Source: Hemileia vastatrix (Eukaryota > Basidiomycota > Pucciniomycetes > Pucciniales > Zaghouaniaceae). From it: a stretch of 64,000 bases of DNA. Shown in pieces: positions 1 through 9,928 of this stretch (the stretch's first letter is position 1; the number at the start of each line of letters is the position of its first letter). The notes beneath the pieces were generated by a model that was given only the letters and a program-made list of their open reading frames with translations, ran no database searches and was not told where the DNA came from. The stretch lies in the NCBI GenBank assembly GCA_030280995.1, contig JASXTE010000017.1:24790498-24854497 (forward strand), read 5' to 3'. The position numbers were made by a program, and so were the translations under genes.

Positions 1-1400
1 CCACATCCCTGTAGTCCCAATATTTTCTGAATAAATCCAGAAAAACACCCTATTATTAGGTAATGTTATTTAATACATATCAAAACAATGCCAAATAGAC
101 CAACAAAGGGCTCCGCCAATGTTGGAAGACCACAGCGCCTTAAACCCTGCAAATAAACTATTTTTCAGAGAGGGATAACCAAACAACTAAGGCAAAAGCA
201 AAAGCCCTGCTGTTTCATGCCAACCTTTCTCCCAAACTCTGGGAAGAGGCAGTAACTACCACTGTATACCTATATAACTGAACCCCAACCAAAACTGAGC
301 AGATGAAGTCACCTTTTGAGAAATCATTTGGCACTCCACCAAAACTCATGCATCTCAGAACCTTTGGGTGTAGTGCATATGCCTTAATCCCTCGGAAATT
401 GTGCAAAGGAAAATTTTACTCATTAGCCCTCCAGAACATTCTTGTTGTTTATGATGAAACCCTGAGTTCCTATTGTCTCCTTGACCCTATAAATCACAAT
501 GTCACTTACTCACATGATGTAGTGTTCAATGAGAATGAGTTTCCTTACCTAAAACTCTGAAAATTTACTGTCACAAAACAACTCTTACCCTTTCTTCCAT
601 TAACTAAGGAGTGTTCTGAAATCATACCGAATCAACCGGTACCAGCCACCCCTACCAGTAACAAGGAGTTGTCTGATGAATCCTTCTCTTTTACAAGCCC
701 TTCAGATGATAATCAGTCATCTCCAATGTCTGAGTCTGACCCTGAGGAAGACAAGGAATTTTTAGACCTCATTCAATTTACGCACATACTGGTTAGCAAA
801 CGCTTCACCTACATTCCTGAAGATGTGCCACCACCAAATTATTTCACCTTGGACATCAATCCAAATAATATCAACAGTCACCCTTGTACCAGATGTCCAC
901 CTGAAATAATGCTTCACACATCTGTGTCACCTCTTGCTTCAGAAGTCCCTGTCCCAAACACTTTTCTTAAAGCTTTTTCAAGCCAGGAATCTGACACATG
1001 GTCCAATTCTATCAACATGAAGCTAGAAAACATGAAATATAATGACATATGGGAGATCATCAAAAAACCCCCAAAAGTCAAAACCATTGGCACCAAATGG
1101 GTCTTCTTGGTCAAAGAAAATGAATCTGGTAGAATTTTGAAATTTGAAGCCTGCCTATGCGCATAGGGATTCCTCCAACATGAAGGAGTTGACTATTTTG
1201 AGACCTTTGCTCCCACCAGCCAACTCACAAAATTCCGAGCTCTACTTGCCCTTCCCATTCAAAATGGCTATTGTATGGAACACATGGATGAAAAAGGTAC
1301 TTCCTTCATGGGACCTTAGAGAAGGACATATGCATGCTAGTTCCCCCAGGTGTCAAATCACCTCCTTTGGTAACTCAACCAATTCTCAAACTCAAGAAAT
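1..1400 (+). pseudogene. Copia-1 pol, left part: integrase C-terminus and RT N-terminus
   Basis: This is Ty1/Copia polyprotein, entering from beyond the left edge. Around 200-330 the translation reads like the end of a Copia integrase core (KALLFHANLSPKLWEEAV, then TPTKTEQMKSPFEKSFG), followed near 330-400 by HLRTFGCSAYAL, the usual post-core motif. From about 960 the RVT_2 reverse transcriptase starts (SDTWSNSINMKLENMKYND, then IGTKWVFLVKEN), continuing with GVDYFETFAPTSQLTKFRAL and LVPPGV. Several stops and at least one frame change break it (near 284, 558 and 1164). It stops at the GAAAT that forms the left target duplication of Gypsy-A1. Joined across that insertion the RT frame is continuous (see 21829-23030), so this is one element split by a later one. 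Its 5' LTR and gag lie outside the window. Confidence 0.88.
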
Positions 1401-2204
1401 TGTCACACGCCACGTGACACTCGAGGCAAAAGTAGCTCATTAAATCAATACTAAAGGGTTCAAATCCATACTCGAAGCGCAGAAAGCAACGCTCCATAGT
1501 GACTGCGACTTTCCTTTGTGTACTCGCTATTCAATCGCGCTAGCCTAAAACTCTAAATCTAAATTAGTCAATCTCTCAATAGTGTGTCTTAGTCTTTTTC
1601 CCAATAAGCGACGCACAGCGCAATAGTTAATATAATAGTACATTAAAAGGTTTATGAAATGTCTGTGGGTTATTAAGGGGTAGTGAGCATGGACAGAATG
1701 GTTAGTGAAGGATTAAGGGGTTAACGGATGTTAGTGAGGAGGGTCCAGGTGTAACGGATATATTTTAAATGGTTTGTGGTGTGCGGAATAGTGGATGAGT
1801 ATGAGGTCAATGCGAGGAGGAGTAAAGGATATAAAAAGGGCTGGGTTTTTTGGTTCTAAATTCCTTAGAATTAAATTATAAAACATATTTATAGTTAATA
1901 GTGATAAAACTCTAAGTGAAAATCATTATTATTGTATCTGTCTTTATTTTTTCAATAATCATATCTAAATCCTAAATCTTTGATTGTTGAGTTTCCAACC
2001 CTTTGTGAGATCTTAAGAATTTTAATATTACCGTTCAATTATATTACAATCCTTCTCGAACATAACTCAAAGCAGTAGTTCTTCCTTCGAGTAATCTTCG
2101 AATCACTTCCTCGAACTATCCCTCTGTGCTTCAAAAAAGTATCTGAACCTTTTATCTCACTTGCAGGAACATCCTCGACCTTGTGCATAGGTCGTCTGGT
2201 GACA
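1401..2204 (+). repeat. Gypsy-A1 5' LTR (804 bp)
   Basis: Begins TGTCACACGCC and ends GGTGACA, giving TGTCA/TGACA inverted ends. A TATA-like TATAAAA lies at 1830-1836. Same length as the 3' LTR at 21025-21828. The sequence just inside the LTR (GTATAATTTAATTC) lacks an obvious TGG-type primer site, and the same is true of Gypsy-A2, so priming may be atypical (self-priming or an internal tRNA fragment). That last point is inference. Confidence 0.93.
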
Positions 2205-2281
2205 GTATAATTTAATTCTACGTAGTTCTCATTCTTTGCACTACTGCGTCCCTTTTCAGGTGTTTTCTCTAAATTCTTAAA

Positions 2282-3469
2282 ATGGCACCTGTTCAACGCA
2301 CTCCTCCTACAGGCGCTACTACTAGAGCTTGCGCCAGAGGCAAGCCAACAGCCACTAGGCCTGTTTCCCGCACACACTCCTTGGAGCCACTTGACCTTAG
2401 GGAACGGCAACATTCAGTCCAATCGGTAGAAGACATCCCACAAGATTTTGATGATTCTAGTGATGATGAAGAAGGAGAGGATACAATGCATGAGGCACCA
2501 TCCGCCCTTGCTAACCACCCTTCTGGTAAACCTTCAGAACCTGGACCATCCAATTCTCTGGAAGATTTCATGAGACTATTCATGAAGACCCTTTCAAATT
2601 CAAAGTCTTCAGATGGATCTAAATTCAAAACTCCTTCTATGAAACCTCCTGATAAATTCTATGGAGAACATTCAGACAGATTGCAACTCTTCTTGCAAAC
2701 CTGCAAGCTCCTGTTCCATAATGACCCTTGAACCTTCAATAACGACTGATCAAAAGTTGTTTATGCTTCTTCATTCCTGGCCGGAAAAGCAGCAAGATGG
2801 TTTGAACCTTATCTTCTCATGCTCTCTTCAACCGAAACCCACTTACTTATTAATAACTTGGAAAAGTTCGAAGACCAACTCTTCACGTTGTTTGGTGACC
2901 CTAATGAAACTGACAACGCAGAAATTGAACTTGATTTCCTTCGCATGAGTGATAATGGGAAAGCCTCTAAATATATCTCGAACTTCAGAGCGCTTCAAAC
3001 TTGAGTAGGTTGGAATGATGCTTCCCTTAAGTATCATTTCAAAAAAGAACTTCCTTTGAGGATTCTGGATCAGTTAAATCTTCACGGTCAGAAGATGACT
3101 ACTTTAACAGATTTAATGGATCGAACCCTTGGACTTGACGGTGTTTACCAAGGACAACTTCAACATTGTCGATACGCCAACAAATCTCAAGGCTTAAATT
3201 TCAAATCGGGACCTTCTTCGCACCCACAAACAACTCAATCCTCCTTGACTCAATCCAAACCTATTAAGGGAAAGGACAAACCTTGACCGAAAAGCTCGAC
3301 CCCAGGCAATATCAGTAAATTACTGGATCCTAAAGGGGAACTTAAAGAAGCTGAGAGGAAGAGGCAAAAAGATAATGGGTTATGTATGTATTGTTGGGGT
3401 GAGTACAAGCTGTAAGATTGTGTAAAATTGAAGGAAAGAGAAGGTACTAGTTCGAAGCCAAAAAACTAG
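2282..3469 (+). pseudogene. gag: Gypsy-A1 gag
   Basis: ATG at 2282 opens MAPVQRTPPTGATT, a basic N-terminus followed by an acidic stretch (SSDDEEGED). The capsid-like part includes SLEDFMRLFMKTLSN, then SSTETHLLINNLEKFEDQ and the FGDPNE region typical of retrotransposon gag. The zinc knuckle near 3385-3425 is degraded: the His of Gypsy-A2's CX2CX3HX4C has become Tyr and a stop lies within it. In-frame TGA codons at 2729, 3002 and 3284 correspond to CAA, CGA and CGA in Gypsy-A2. Gag should coat the RNA and form cytoplasmic particles. It ends at TAG 3467-3469, directly after the slippery heptamer. Not functional as it stands. Confidence 0.88.
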
Positions 3470-3503
3470 TAGATAGTTTACTTGTGTGCAATGCAAACTA
3501 TCT
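3460..3503 (+). promoter_or_regulatory. Candidate -1 programmed ribosomal frameshift signal, gag to pol (copy A1)
   Basis: The heptamer A AAA AAC (3460-3466, spaced by gag codons) lies immediately before the gag TAG. Pol lies in the -1 frame and is open through the overlap. After a 4-nt spacer, AGATAGTTT (3471-3479) can pair with AAACTATCT (3495-3503), a perfect 9-bp stem with a 15-nt loop. Slippery heptamer, short spacer and stem are the three parts of a canonical eukaryotic -1 frameshift site. The identical signal occurs in Gypsy-A2. Confidence 0.85.
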
Positions 3504-5453
3504 TATCTCTCCCAGTGCACAGAACCTCCATGTCTTAAGGACTGGAGTTGCCTTAAACCACTTGAGATTCATTCTTTTTAAGGAGGATATCCCCTTCAGT
3601 TGTCTTGTAGACTCTGGAGCTTCAATTCCTTTTGTTAGTTTATCTTTTGCCGAGAAGCTTCAACTAACATTCACAGATGTCGATCAAACTCCAATCTATT
3701 TCTTTGAATCAGAGGAACCCAAATATTGGGTAAGTAAGAAAGTTTTATGGGTTTTCAACTTTCCAAACTTTCCCCCCTTTGAGTAGGAATTATCAGTCTT
3801 GGACGCCCCAAGGATGGACGATACCATTCTTGGCCATGACTTTTTAACGCATTGGAATCCCGAAATTGATTGGACTAAGGGATTGATCACCCCACGCTCT
3901 AAGTATATTTCTGATTCTTCAATGCAGGTCAATAGGGAGTTAAACAACCCACCTGACAACGTCCTGCTAGAGGACAAATCTCTGTCAGATGACTTGCAAG
4001 CATCTGATCTTTCTTTAAATGAGCAATTGGCTAACGCTTCTAGCTCAATGACTTCACTCGAAGAGGATTTAAATTGTCTTGAATTAATTGAATTATGCTC
4101 TCTCAATTCTGGTTTTCCCTCAACAGATTCTCTCAAAGATGATGAGGATGACCAAACAACGTTGAAGCCATTAAATCAACTCTACCAGAAATGTATCATG
4201 ATTTCCTCGATGTTTTTTCAATCCCCAAGGCCGATAAGTTACCACCTCATCGACCCTACGACCATCAGATAGAGTTAATAGGTCCAGTACCTCCGGCAGC
4301 TCCTGTCTATTCTTTGTCGAAGGACAAATCTCAAGTTCTTCAAGACTACATTGCAGAGAATGTAGCCAAAGGTTTCATCAAAGCCAGTAAATCTCCAACC
4401 GGCTCCCCTGTCCTCTTTGTAAAAAAGAAGGATGGTAGTCTTAGGTTGTGTGTTGACTATAGAAAGCTCAACACAGTCACTAAGAAGAATGCATATCCTG
4501 TTCCTCCTATGTCATTGCTTCTTACCCTTTTTAATGGTGCTAATTTCTTTTCTAAAATTGATCTTAGAGGCGCTTACAATCTTATTTGCATTGCGGAAGT
4601 TCATGAACCACTGACTGCGATGCGCACTAGATTTGGTAGTTTTGAATATTTAGTTATGCCTTTTGGATTGTGTAACGCACCATCTACTTTTCAAACTTTT
4701 GTCAATGACATCTTTCAAGATGTTGTCAAATAATTTGTTGTCGTCTATTTAGATGATATTTTAATTTTCTCGAAGACACTGGATGAACATATTCAACATG
4801 TTCGACAGGTTTTAAATCGACTTCGAGGTCATGGACTCTACGCCAAGCATAATAAATGTGAATTCCATCTTAAATCGATTGATTTTTTGGGTTTTACATT
4901 ATCCACTGATGGTTTAGTCATGGATGACAAAAACGTTCAAAAGGTCCTGGAATGGCCTGAGCCCAAATCCGTTAAATCCCTCCAAGGATTTCTGGGTTTT
5001 GCAAATTTCTATAGAAGATTTATTAAAGATTACTCTAAAACTATTTCCAATCTTACTTCTCTTCTTAGAAAAGATATTCCTTTTGTTTTTACTTCTACAG
5101 CACGAAAGGCATTTGAAGCATTGAAGACGGCGTTCACCACAGCTCCAATTCTTTGACACTTTGATCCTACTGCTTCAACAATAGTCAAGACAGATGCGAG
5201 CGATTATGCTATCGCAGGGGTTATTTCTCAATTGAATCCGGAAACAAAACTGTTTAATCCTGTTGCTTTTGAGTCACACAAACTCATTGCAGCAGAATTA
5301 AATTATGAAATTCATGACAAAGAGCTTTTAGCTATTATTCATTGTCTTAAAAATTGGCGCTCTTTTCTTCTCAGCCTAGATAGTCCTTTTCAAATTTTAA
5401 CAGACCATAATGCTTTGAAATACTTTATTTCTTCCAAATTATTAACCAGGTGT
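3470..5453 (+). pseudogene. pol: Gypsy-A1 pol, first part: protease, RT, RNase H start
   Basis: Entered by -1 frameshift. Protease: CLVDSGASIPFVS, the retropepsin D-S-G site, near 3600-3640. An in-frame TAG at 3784-3786 interrupts it before GHDFL. RT runs from about 4230, with LPPHRPYDHQIELI, SPVLFVKKKDGSLRLCVDY, FFSKIDLRGAYNLI, MPFGLCNAPSTFQ and the catalytic YLDD near 4745-4757. RNase H begins near 5150 (TDASDYAIAGVISQLN, then ELLAIIHCLKNW). Damage relative to Gypsy-A2: a 1-nt deletion near 4153, CAA to TAA at 4731, CGA to TGA at 5154. It is cut at 5453 by Gypsy-B and resumes at 17464. Codons 3493-3950 are identical to Gypsy-A2. Confidence 0.9.
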
Positions 5454-6580
5454 TGTGGTAGCCTAAAGTTTAGTATGGCACCTAAGTACGTAAATGGAGT
5501 TATTACGGCGTGCAAGATTGGAGTTATTATTTTTTTTATAAAAGGGTTTTATTTAATTCATTTGAGTTTTAAATATGAAGAAATTGGTCAAGAGCGAATG
5601 TCTACGTGAAAAAAATTTATTTTACGGAGAAAACTTATTTTTAAGGTCTGAAAAATTTATAAGTATCAAGTCAAGTCACTCAAGAACCTTGGGAAATTTT
5701 TCCAGAATTTTTACTATTTTTCTTATATTTTTAAATGAATTTTAAAGATTTATAGAAATATTTACGTATTCAGAAATTACTTAACTTTGATGAATTTTCA
5801 TGGGGTAATTAGAGCTGCGCATACTACAAAATATAGTTTGAAATGTAAAGAGGAAGTGGCTCTATCATGTGTAATATTTCTAGATTTTTTATGATAGTTT
5901 TAAAGATTCTAATTGACTCCGAAAGACCGGACGGACTCCGTTTGGACTCCGTACGGACTCTGCTTTGACTCCGTACGGGCTCCGGATTGACTCTGGGAGA
6001 GCTCTGGAGGGGAAAACTTAGGCACGTGACTAGGAATACTTAAGAGCCTCTCAAACTCGAAATTGAGGGGGGGGGGGGATAGAACATACAGCTTAATCTT
6101 TAACCACCACAGTCTCATTTTTTATTACTCAACAAATTAAATAATTTGTAACACCCTTATAACTTTATATTTTATAGATAACATTTTAGAAATTCTACTC
6201 AACAATTTAAATCACACTTCATACAGGGTATCTTTAGAAAGGTCTTCACCACTGGGACTTGATTATTGCTGTCTCATAAAAGTTCAAATTATTATAAAAA
6301 CATAAAAGTCAATCTTTTCAGATCTTTCACTGGTACACCTTAATTGTTGTTATCAGTATTTCTTTTATCAACAGCCAATTTTATTTAAATCTCAATAAGC
6401 ATTAAATATTTTAGAGTTTCATTATTTTTATCAATCAGATCCAAGTAGACTGGTTAGCTTAGTGATTTAGAATTCTCATTTTGTTATTTTTATTGGAAGG
6501 ACGGGGTTTTCAGCTAAATCCACATATCTCCTCCGGATTCTGCTTACAGCAAGGCGACTGTAAGAGTTTACCTTACCATA
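5454..6580 (+). repeat. Gypsy-B 5' LTR
   Basis: Starts TGTGGTAGCC and ends CCTTACCATA. A TATAAAA at 5537-5543 lies unusually near the LTR start, implying a short U3. A block at about 5911-5998 repeats GACTCCG-type units six or seven times with 12-15 bp spacing. A G-run follows near 6064-6079. The 3' LTR matches throughout with scattered, largely CpG, differences. Confidence 0.93.
5911..5998 (+). repeat. GACTCCG short repeats inside Gypsy-B LTR
   Basis: Degenerate direct repeats of GACTCCG/GGACTCCGT, CpG-rich against an AT-rich background. The same block is in the 3' LTR at about 16796-16888. Clustered short GC-rich motifs in an LTR could be regulator-binding sites; that role is inference. 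Confidence 0.7.
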
Positions 6581-6581
6581 G

Positions 6582-6599
6582 TTGGCGCCCAACGTGGGG
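6582..6599 (+). promoter_or_regulatory. Gypsy-B primer binding site
   Basis: TTGGCGCCCAACGTGGGG lies two bases inside the 5' LTR. A TGG-initial, GC-rich segment at this position is the expected complement of a tRNA 3' end (tRNA ends in CCA). The tRNA species was not identified. Confidence 0.85.
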
Positions 6600-6756
6600 T
6601 TCGATTTCTCTAGCTTTCTTTAAAGACTTACTTGGATCAAGAACGTTCTTAGCCTGCAAGAGGCTTATTTTCTGGAACTCTAATTGGATTTTTGTTATTG
6701 GCCTGCAAGAGGCTTGTTATTTTATCGATTGTTAACGCATTTCATTACTTATTGGG

Positions 6757-9369
6757 ATGTCTTCTTCTGCTGTTGCTTCTGGATCTTCTAACCCTCTTAC
6801 TCCCTCGGTTAGAATTGTTTCTTGGGATGGCCCAAAGTTTGATGGGGAGGAGGTTAAATGGTTCATTAGCAGGTATGAAGCTGCTGCTGCTGTTGATGGT
6901 GCTTCTCATGTGGATATGGTGAAGCAAGTTAGGTTTTTTATTGCTGATAGGGAGGTGGAAAAAGAGGTTATTTCTATGCAGGCATTTAAGGACAAGGATT
7001 GGGTTAAGCTTTCTAAAGCTATGGTTGATAGATGGGGTGTTAGGTTTACTATGATGGACCTCAATAAAATTGTTGGAGACTGGCAAGCAAAAGGTGGTGT
7101 TTCTTCTATGGCTGACTTCAAAAAGCTTTGTGTTCAGTTTGATGAAGTGGTGGAATATCTCATACTGGTGGACAAGTTAGTGCATGAGAACCAAGCAAAA
7201 GATTTGTTTTGGACAGCATGCAGCAGGGATATTCGAATGGACGTCTTGAAGGATCTTTCAAGAAAAGATTTGATGAAGGAACTGCCTAATGGTGAGCAGA
7301 AACTGCCGGCTCTGGAGGTTATCAAAGAGAACATTCAGGCCCATCTCAAGTTGTTAGCATTGGACAAATATCAAGAGTCCTGCACTCAATATGTTAGCAA
7401 GGTTAGTGAAGTTTTGGAGGAAAACAACAATATTATGGTCAAAGCCCAGGAGGCCAAGAAGGCACAAATGGGATTACCTGCTGCTAAAGTTGAGGGCAAT
7501 GTGGATAATAAGATGGTCGATCACTTGGCCGATTTAACGAAACAATTAAAAATATTTGTTCAAGAAACCCAGAAGGCTAACAAGGCCCCAATCGCTTCTT
7601 TGTCGACGTCGACTTCTTATCAGTCCAGAGGTTATGAACGTCAAAATTATAATGGCAATAATAATGGTAATCGCTTCCCAGGCAATGGGAGAAATGGTGG
7701 GAATTGTGGTAGTAATGGATATAGAGGTGGCTACGATGAGCCAAGGGTGTGCTCCTATTGTAATAGGAGGGGGCACAGAGCAACAGTTTATTTTGCTCTT
7801 GATAAGGATATGGATGCTGGGCAAGTTTTATTTGATGGTAAAGTTTATAAATTTCCTGATGGTTCGTTCATCAAGCCCAGTGATGGACAGTCTTCTTCTG
7901 ATTTGGTCAGAAGAAGTTTAACGGCTGAAAGAAGAGCCAGATTTGAAGAGGTGACAGGTGAAGATGTTAATGCCAAGGGTGGCAAAAATGGTAATGGTAA
8001 TTGTGGCAAAGCTGACAAGGGCAAGGAGAAAGAGGTCAGTAAAGCCACATTTTCTACTTCTTTTGGAGGTTTAGAGCTGGTGAGGGTTGCCCAGGTGGAG
8101 GGTAGCTGTATGGCTGGTGAATACAATGTTAATGCTGCTAGAAGAGCAGCTGCTACTAAGGCAAAGAGTAGCATTCAGAGCCAATTGAGGGATAATCCTG
8201 GCAAGGCCAATAACAAAGTGAACCCTTACTCTAAGGACAAAAATTCTAGTGCTCAATCTGCCGCCAACAAATTGAAACCTTACTCTAAGGACGAATTATA
8301 TAAAATGCAGAAGGGAATTGCTGATATGGGGCCCCCTAGTTATGGCAAGTTTGATTTAAATGGTGAGCCTATGCCAGAGTATGATTTGGATTCTGAGGAG
8401 GACGTACCGTTGGCGTCTCTACCCAGACCAAGTTTTAGCGGTCCCATCCCAATGGAGGGTTTAAGAAGGACTAGCAATGGATCAGGATTAGTGCAAGAAG
8501 CTGGTGATGGAGTTAGGGTTATAGAAAGTGAAGATGTTATTATGGGGGGTGAAGATGTCTCGGTTGGACCTCAAGAGGTACCTAGGACCAAGGTTGTTAA
8601 ATCAAAGGTCCAGTATGAGCGGCCAGTAGTTTCTGGTCAAGCTAATGCGATGGACAAAGTTTTGAATAGGGTGAATCAACTGCAGATTCCCTTATCTTTG
8701 GGGGAGTTATTTACAATTAGTCCAGTGCTTGCTGAAAAGCAAAAGAAGCATTTGATGAGGCGTCAGGTTTCCACTGGAGAGGTGGAATATATTTGTGAAA
8801 ATGCTGAAAAGTTTGGGGAAGATGTAGATATGCATTTTTCCGCTCCCCTGGGTTACCTGGTGGTAACTCTTAATGGTAAAGAAGTAAAGGCCTTGGTCGA
8901 TTCAGGTTCTCAAATTAATTTAATTTCATTGGAGCAAGCGACGAGTATAGGCTTGCCAATTAAAAGTGGAACTGGGGGAAACCTCAGAGGCATTGGAGGG
9001 CATGCAACAGAGCTGATGGGTACAGCTGAGCATGTCAGGTTAGGCATTGGTGGATCTGTTGGTAAGGTTCACTTTTATGTGGCCAGAGGAGCAGTCAAAA
9101 CTGTTCTTGTCGGTCCTTTTTTGATGGATTTTGAGGCCAGGATAGGGTATCAAGCTGGCATGGGGATTAGTTTGGAGATCAATGGTGAAGATATGCGGAG
9201 GTTACATATGTGGTTAGCGCCTCCTAGAAATGAAGGTTGGGAAACACAGCCAGGGATTACTACTCTGTGCCAGTGTTGTGTTTGCACCAAGAAGCAGCAT
9301 ATAAAACAGACGGCTTCTGGTGAATTATGTTTGTTGGAAAGGGATGAATGCCCTCATTTTTTGGGGTAG
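6757..9369 (+). CDS. gag: Gypsy-B Gag-protease polyprotein (870 aa, intact ORF)
   Basis: ATG at 6757 (MSSSAVASGSSNPLTP) opens an uninterrupted 870-codon ORF, the longest intact one in Gypsy-B. Residues 20-200 resemble a retrotransposon capsid (SWDGPKFDGEEVKWFISRYE and WVKLSKAMVDRWGVRF). A Gly/Asn-rich stretch (around 300) precedes CSYCNRRGHRATVY, a zinc knuckle whose last Cys is Tyr. Residues about 690-810 are a retropepsin: VKALVDSGSQINLIS, then TVLVGPFLMDFEARIGYQ. A Cys-rich tail (LCQCCVCTKK) follows. Gag and protease are thus fused, while RT begins only 560 bp later in another frame. Roles: particle formation and polyprotein cleavage. The preserved frame suggests Gypsy-B is younger than its host element. 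Confidence 0.9.
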   Translation: MSSSAVASGSSNPLTPSVRIVSWDGPKFDGEEVKWFISRYEAAAAVDGASHVDMVKQVRFFIADREVEKEVISMQAFKDKDWVKLSKAMVDRWGVRFTMMDLNKIVGDWQAKGGVSSMADFKKLCVQFDEVVEYLILVDKLVHENQAKDLFWTACSRDIRMDVLKDLSRKDLMKELPNGEQKLPALEVIKENIQAHLKLLALDKYQESCTQYVSKVSEVLEENNNIMVKAQEAKKAQMGLPAAKVEGNVDNKMVDHLADLTKQLKIFVQETQKANKAPIASLSTSTSYQSRGYERQNYNGNNNGNRFPGNGRNGGNCGSNGYRGGYDEPRVCSYCNRRGHRATVYFALDKDMDAGQVLFDGKVYKFPDGSFIKPSDGQSSSDLVRRSLTAERRARFEEVTGEDVNAKGGKNGNGNCGKADKGKEKEVSKATFSTSFGGLELVRVAQVEGSCMAGEYNVNAARRAAATKAKSSIQSQLRDNPGKANNKVNPYSKDKNSSAQSAANKLKPYSKDELYKMQKGIADMGPPSYGKFDLNGEPMPEYDLDSEEDVPLASLPRPSFSGPIPMEGLRRTSNGSGLVQEAGDGVRVIESEDVIMGGEDVSVGPQEVPRTKVVKSKVQYERPVVSGQANAMDKVLNRVNQLQIPLSLGELFTISPVLAEKQKKHLMRRQVSTGEVEYICENAEKFGEDVDMHFSAPLGYLVVTLNGKEVKALVDSGSQINLISLEQATSIGLPIKSGTGGNLRGIGGHATELMGTAEHVRLGIGGSVGKVHFYVARGAVKTVLVGPFLMDFEARIGYQAGMGISLEINGEDMRRLHMWLAPPRNEGWETQPGITTLCQCCVCTKKQHIKQTASGELCLLERDECPHFLG

Positions 9370-9928
9370 CAGGGGCTGATCACTCTAATTTTGTAATCTC
9401 TCCTCAGGATGAGATCCCGGATTGCAATAGGTCAGCTCACTTGGAGATAATTCAAGTGTATTCTCAATTATTTTCTGTTAATATTACTTTGGAGTGCAAA
9501 TAGGTTTGGACTTTTCTACATGTTTACTGGATTTACCCTGTTTTTCTATTAAATTTAAAAATGGTGAAAAAGGCAAAATGGGCCAAATTAGGTTGGATAA
9601 AAATTGGAAGGGTATGTTTTATAACCTCCAGCAAGAGGGTACACTGTGAAAATCTTATCAAAACCCGATTAAAAATCTCAGTATATATAAAACACAAAAA
9701 AATAATTTTTGTGAAAATTCATTTCCGGACCTCCAGCAAGAGGTTAAACTGCAAGTATCTCCTTCTATTTTTGACCTCCAGCAAGAGGGTAAATTTCAAA
9801 TATCACATCAAAATCCAATAAAAAATCTTGGTATAATTAAAACACAAAAAAATAATTTTTGTGAAAATTCAATTCCACTCCTCCGGCAAGAGGTTAAACT
9901 GCCAACTTTCTTTACAGGCGATTTACTG
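9370..9928 (+). other. Gag/pol gap of Gypsy-B with four hairpin repeats
   Basis: No long ORF bridges protease and RT. The gap holds hairpin-TAAACTG copies at 9625-9646, 9730-9751, 9775-9796 and 9880-9901, and a roughly 105-bp segment duplicated about 150 bp apart (9646-9751 and 9796-9901). At 9906-9917 a pyrimidine run ending in ACAG resembles a 3' splice acceptor in front of the RT frame. Splicing, reinitiation or bypass could express RT; none is shown. Confidence 0.7.
9625..9901 (+). repeat. Hairpin-TAAACTG repeats, cluster 1 (4 copies)
   Basis: Each copy is CCTC-loop-GAGG (loop CAGCAA or CGGCAA) followed by TTAAACTG or a variant: 9625-9646, 9730-9751, 9775-9796 (tail decayed), 9880-9901. 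The 4-bp stem is perfect in all four. Confidence 0.85.
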
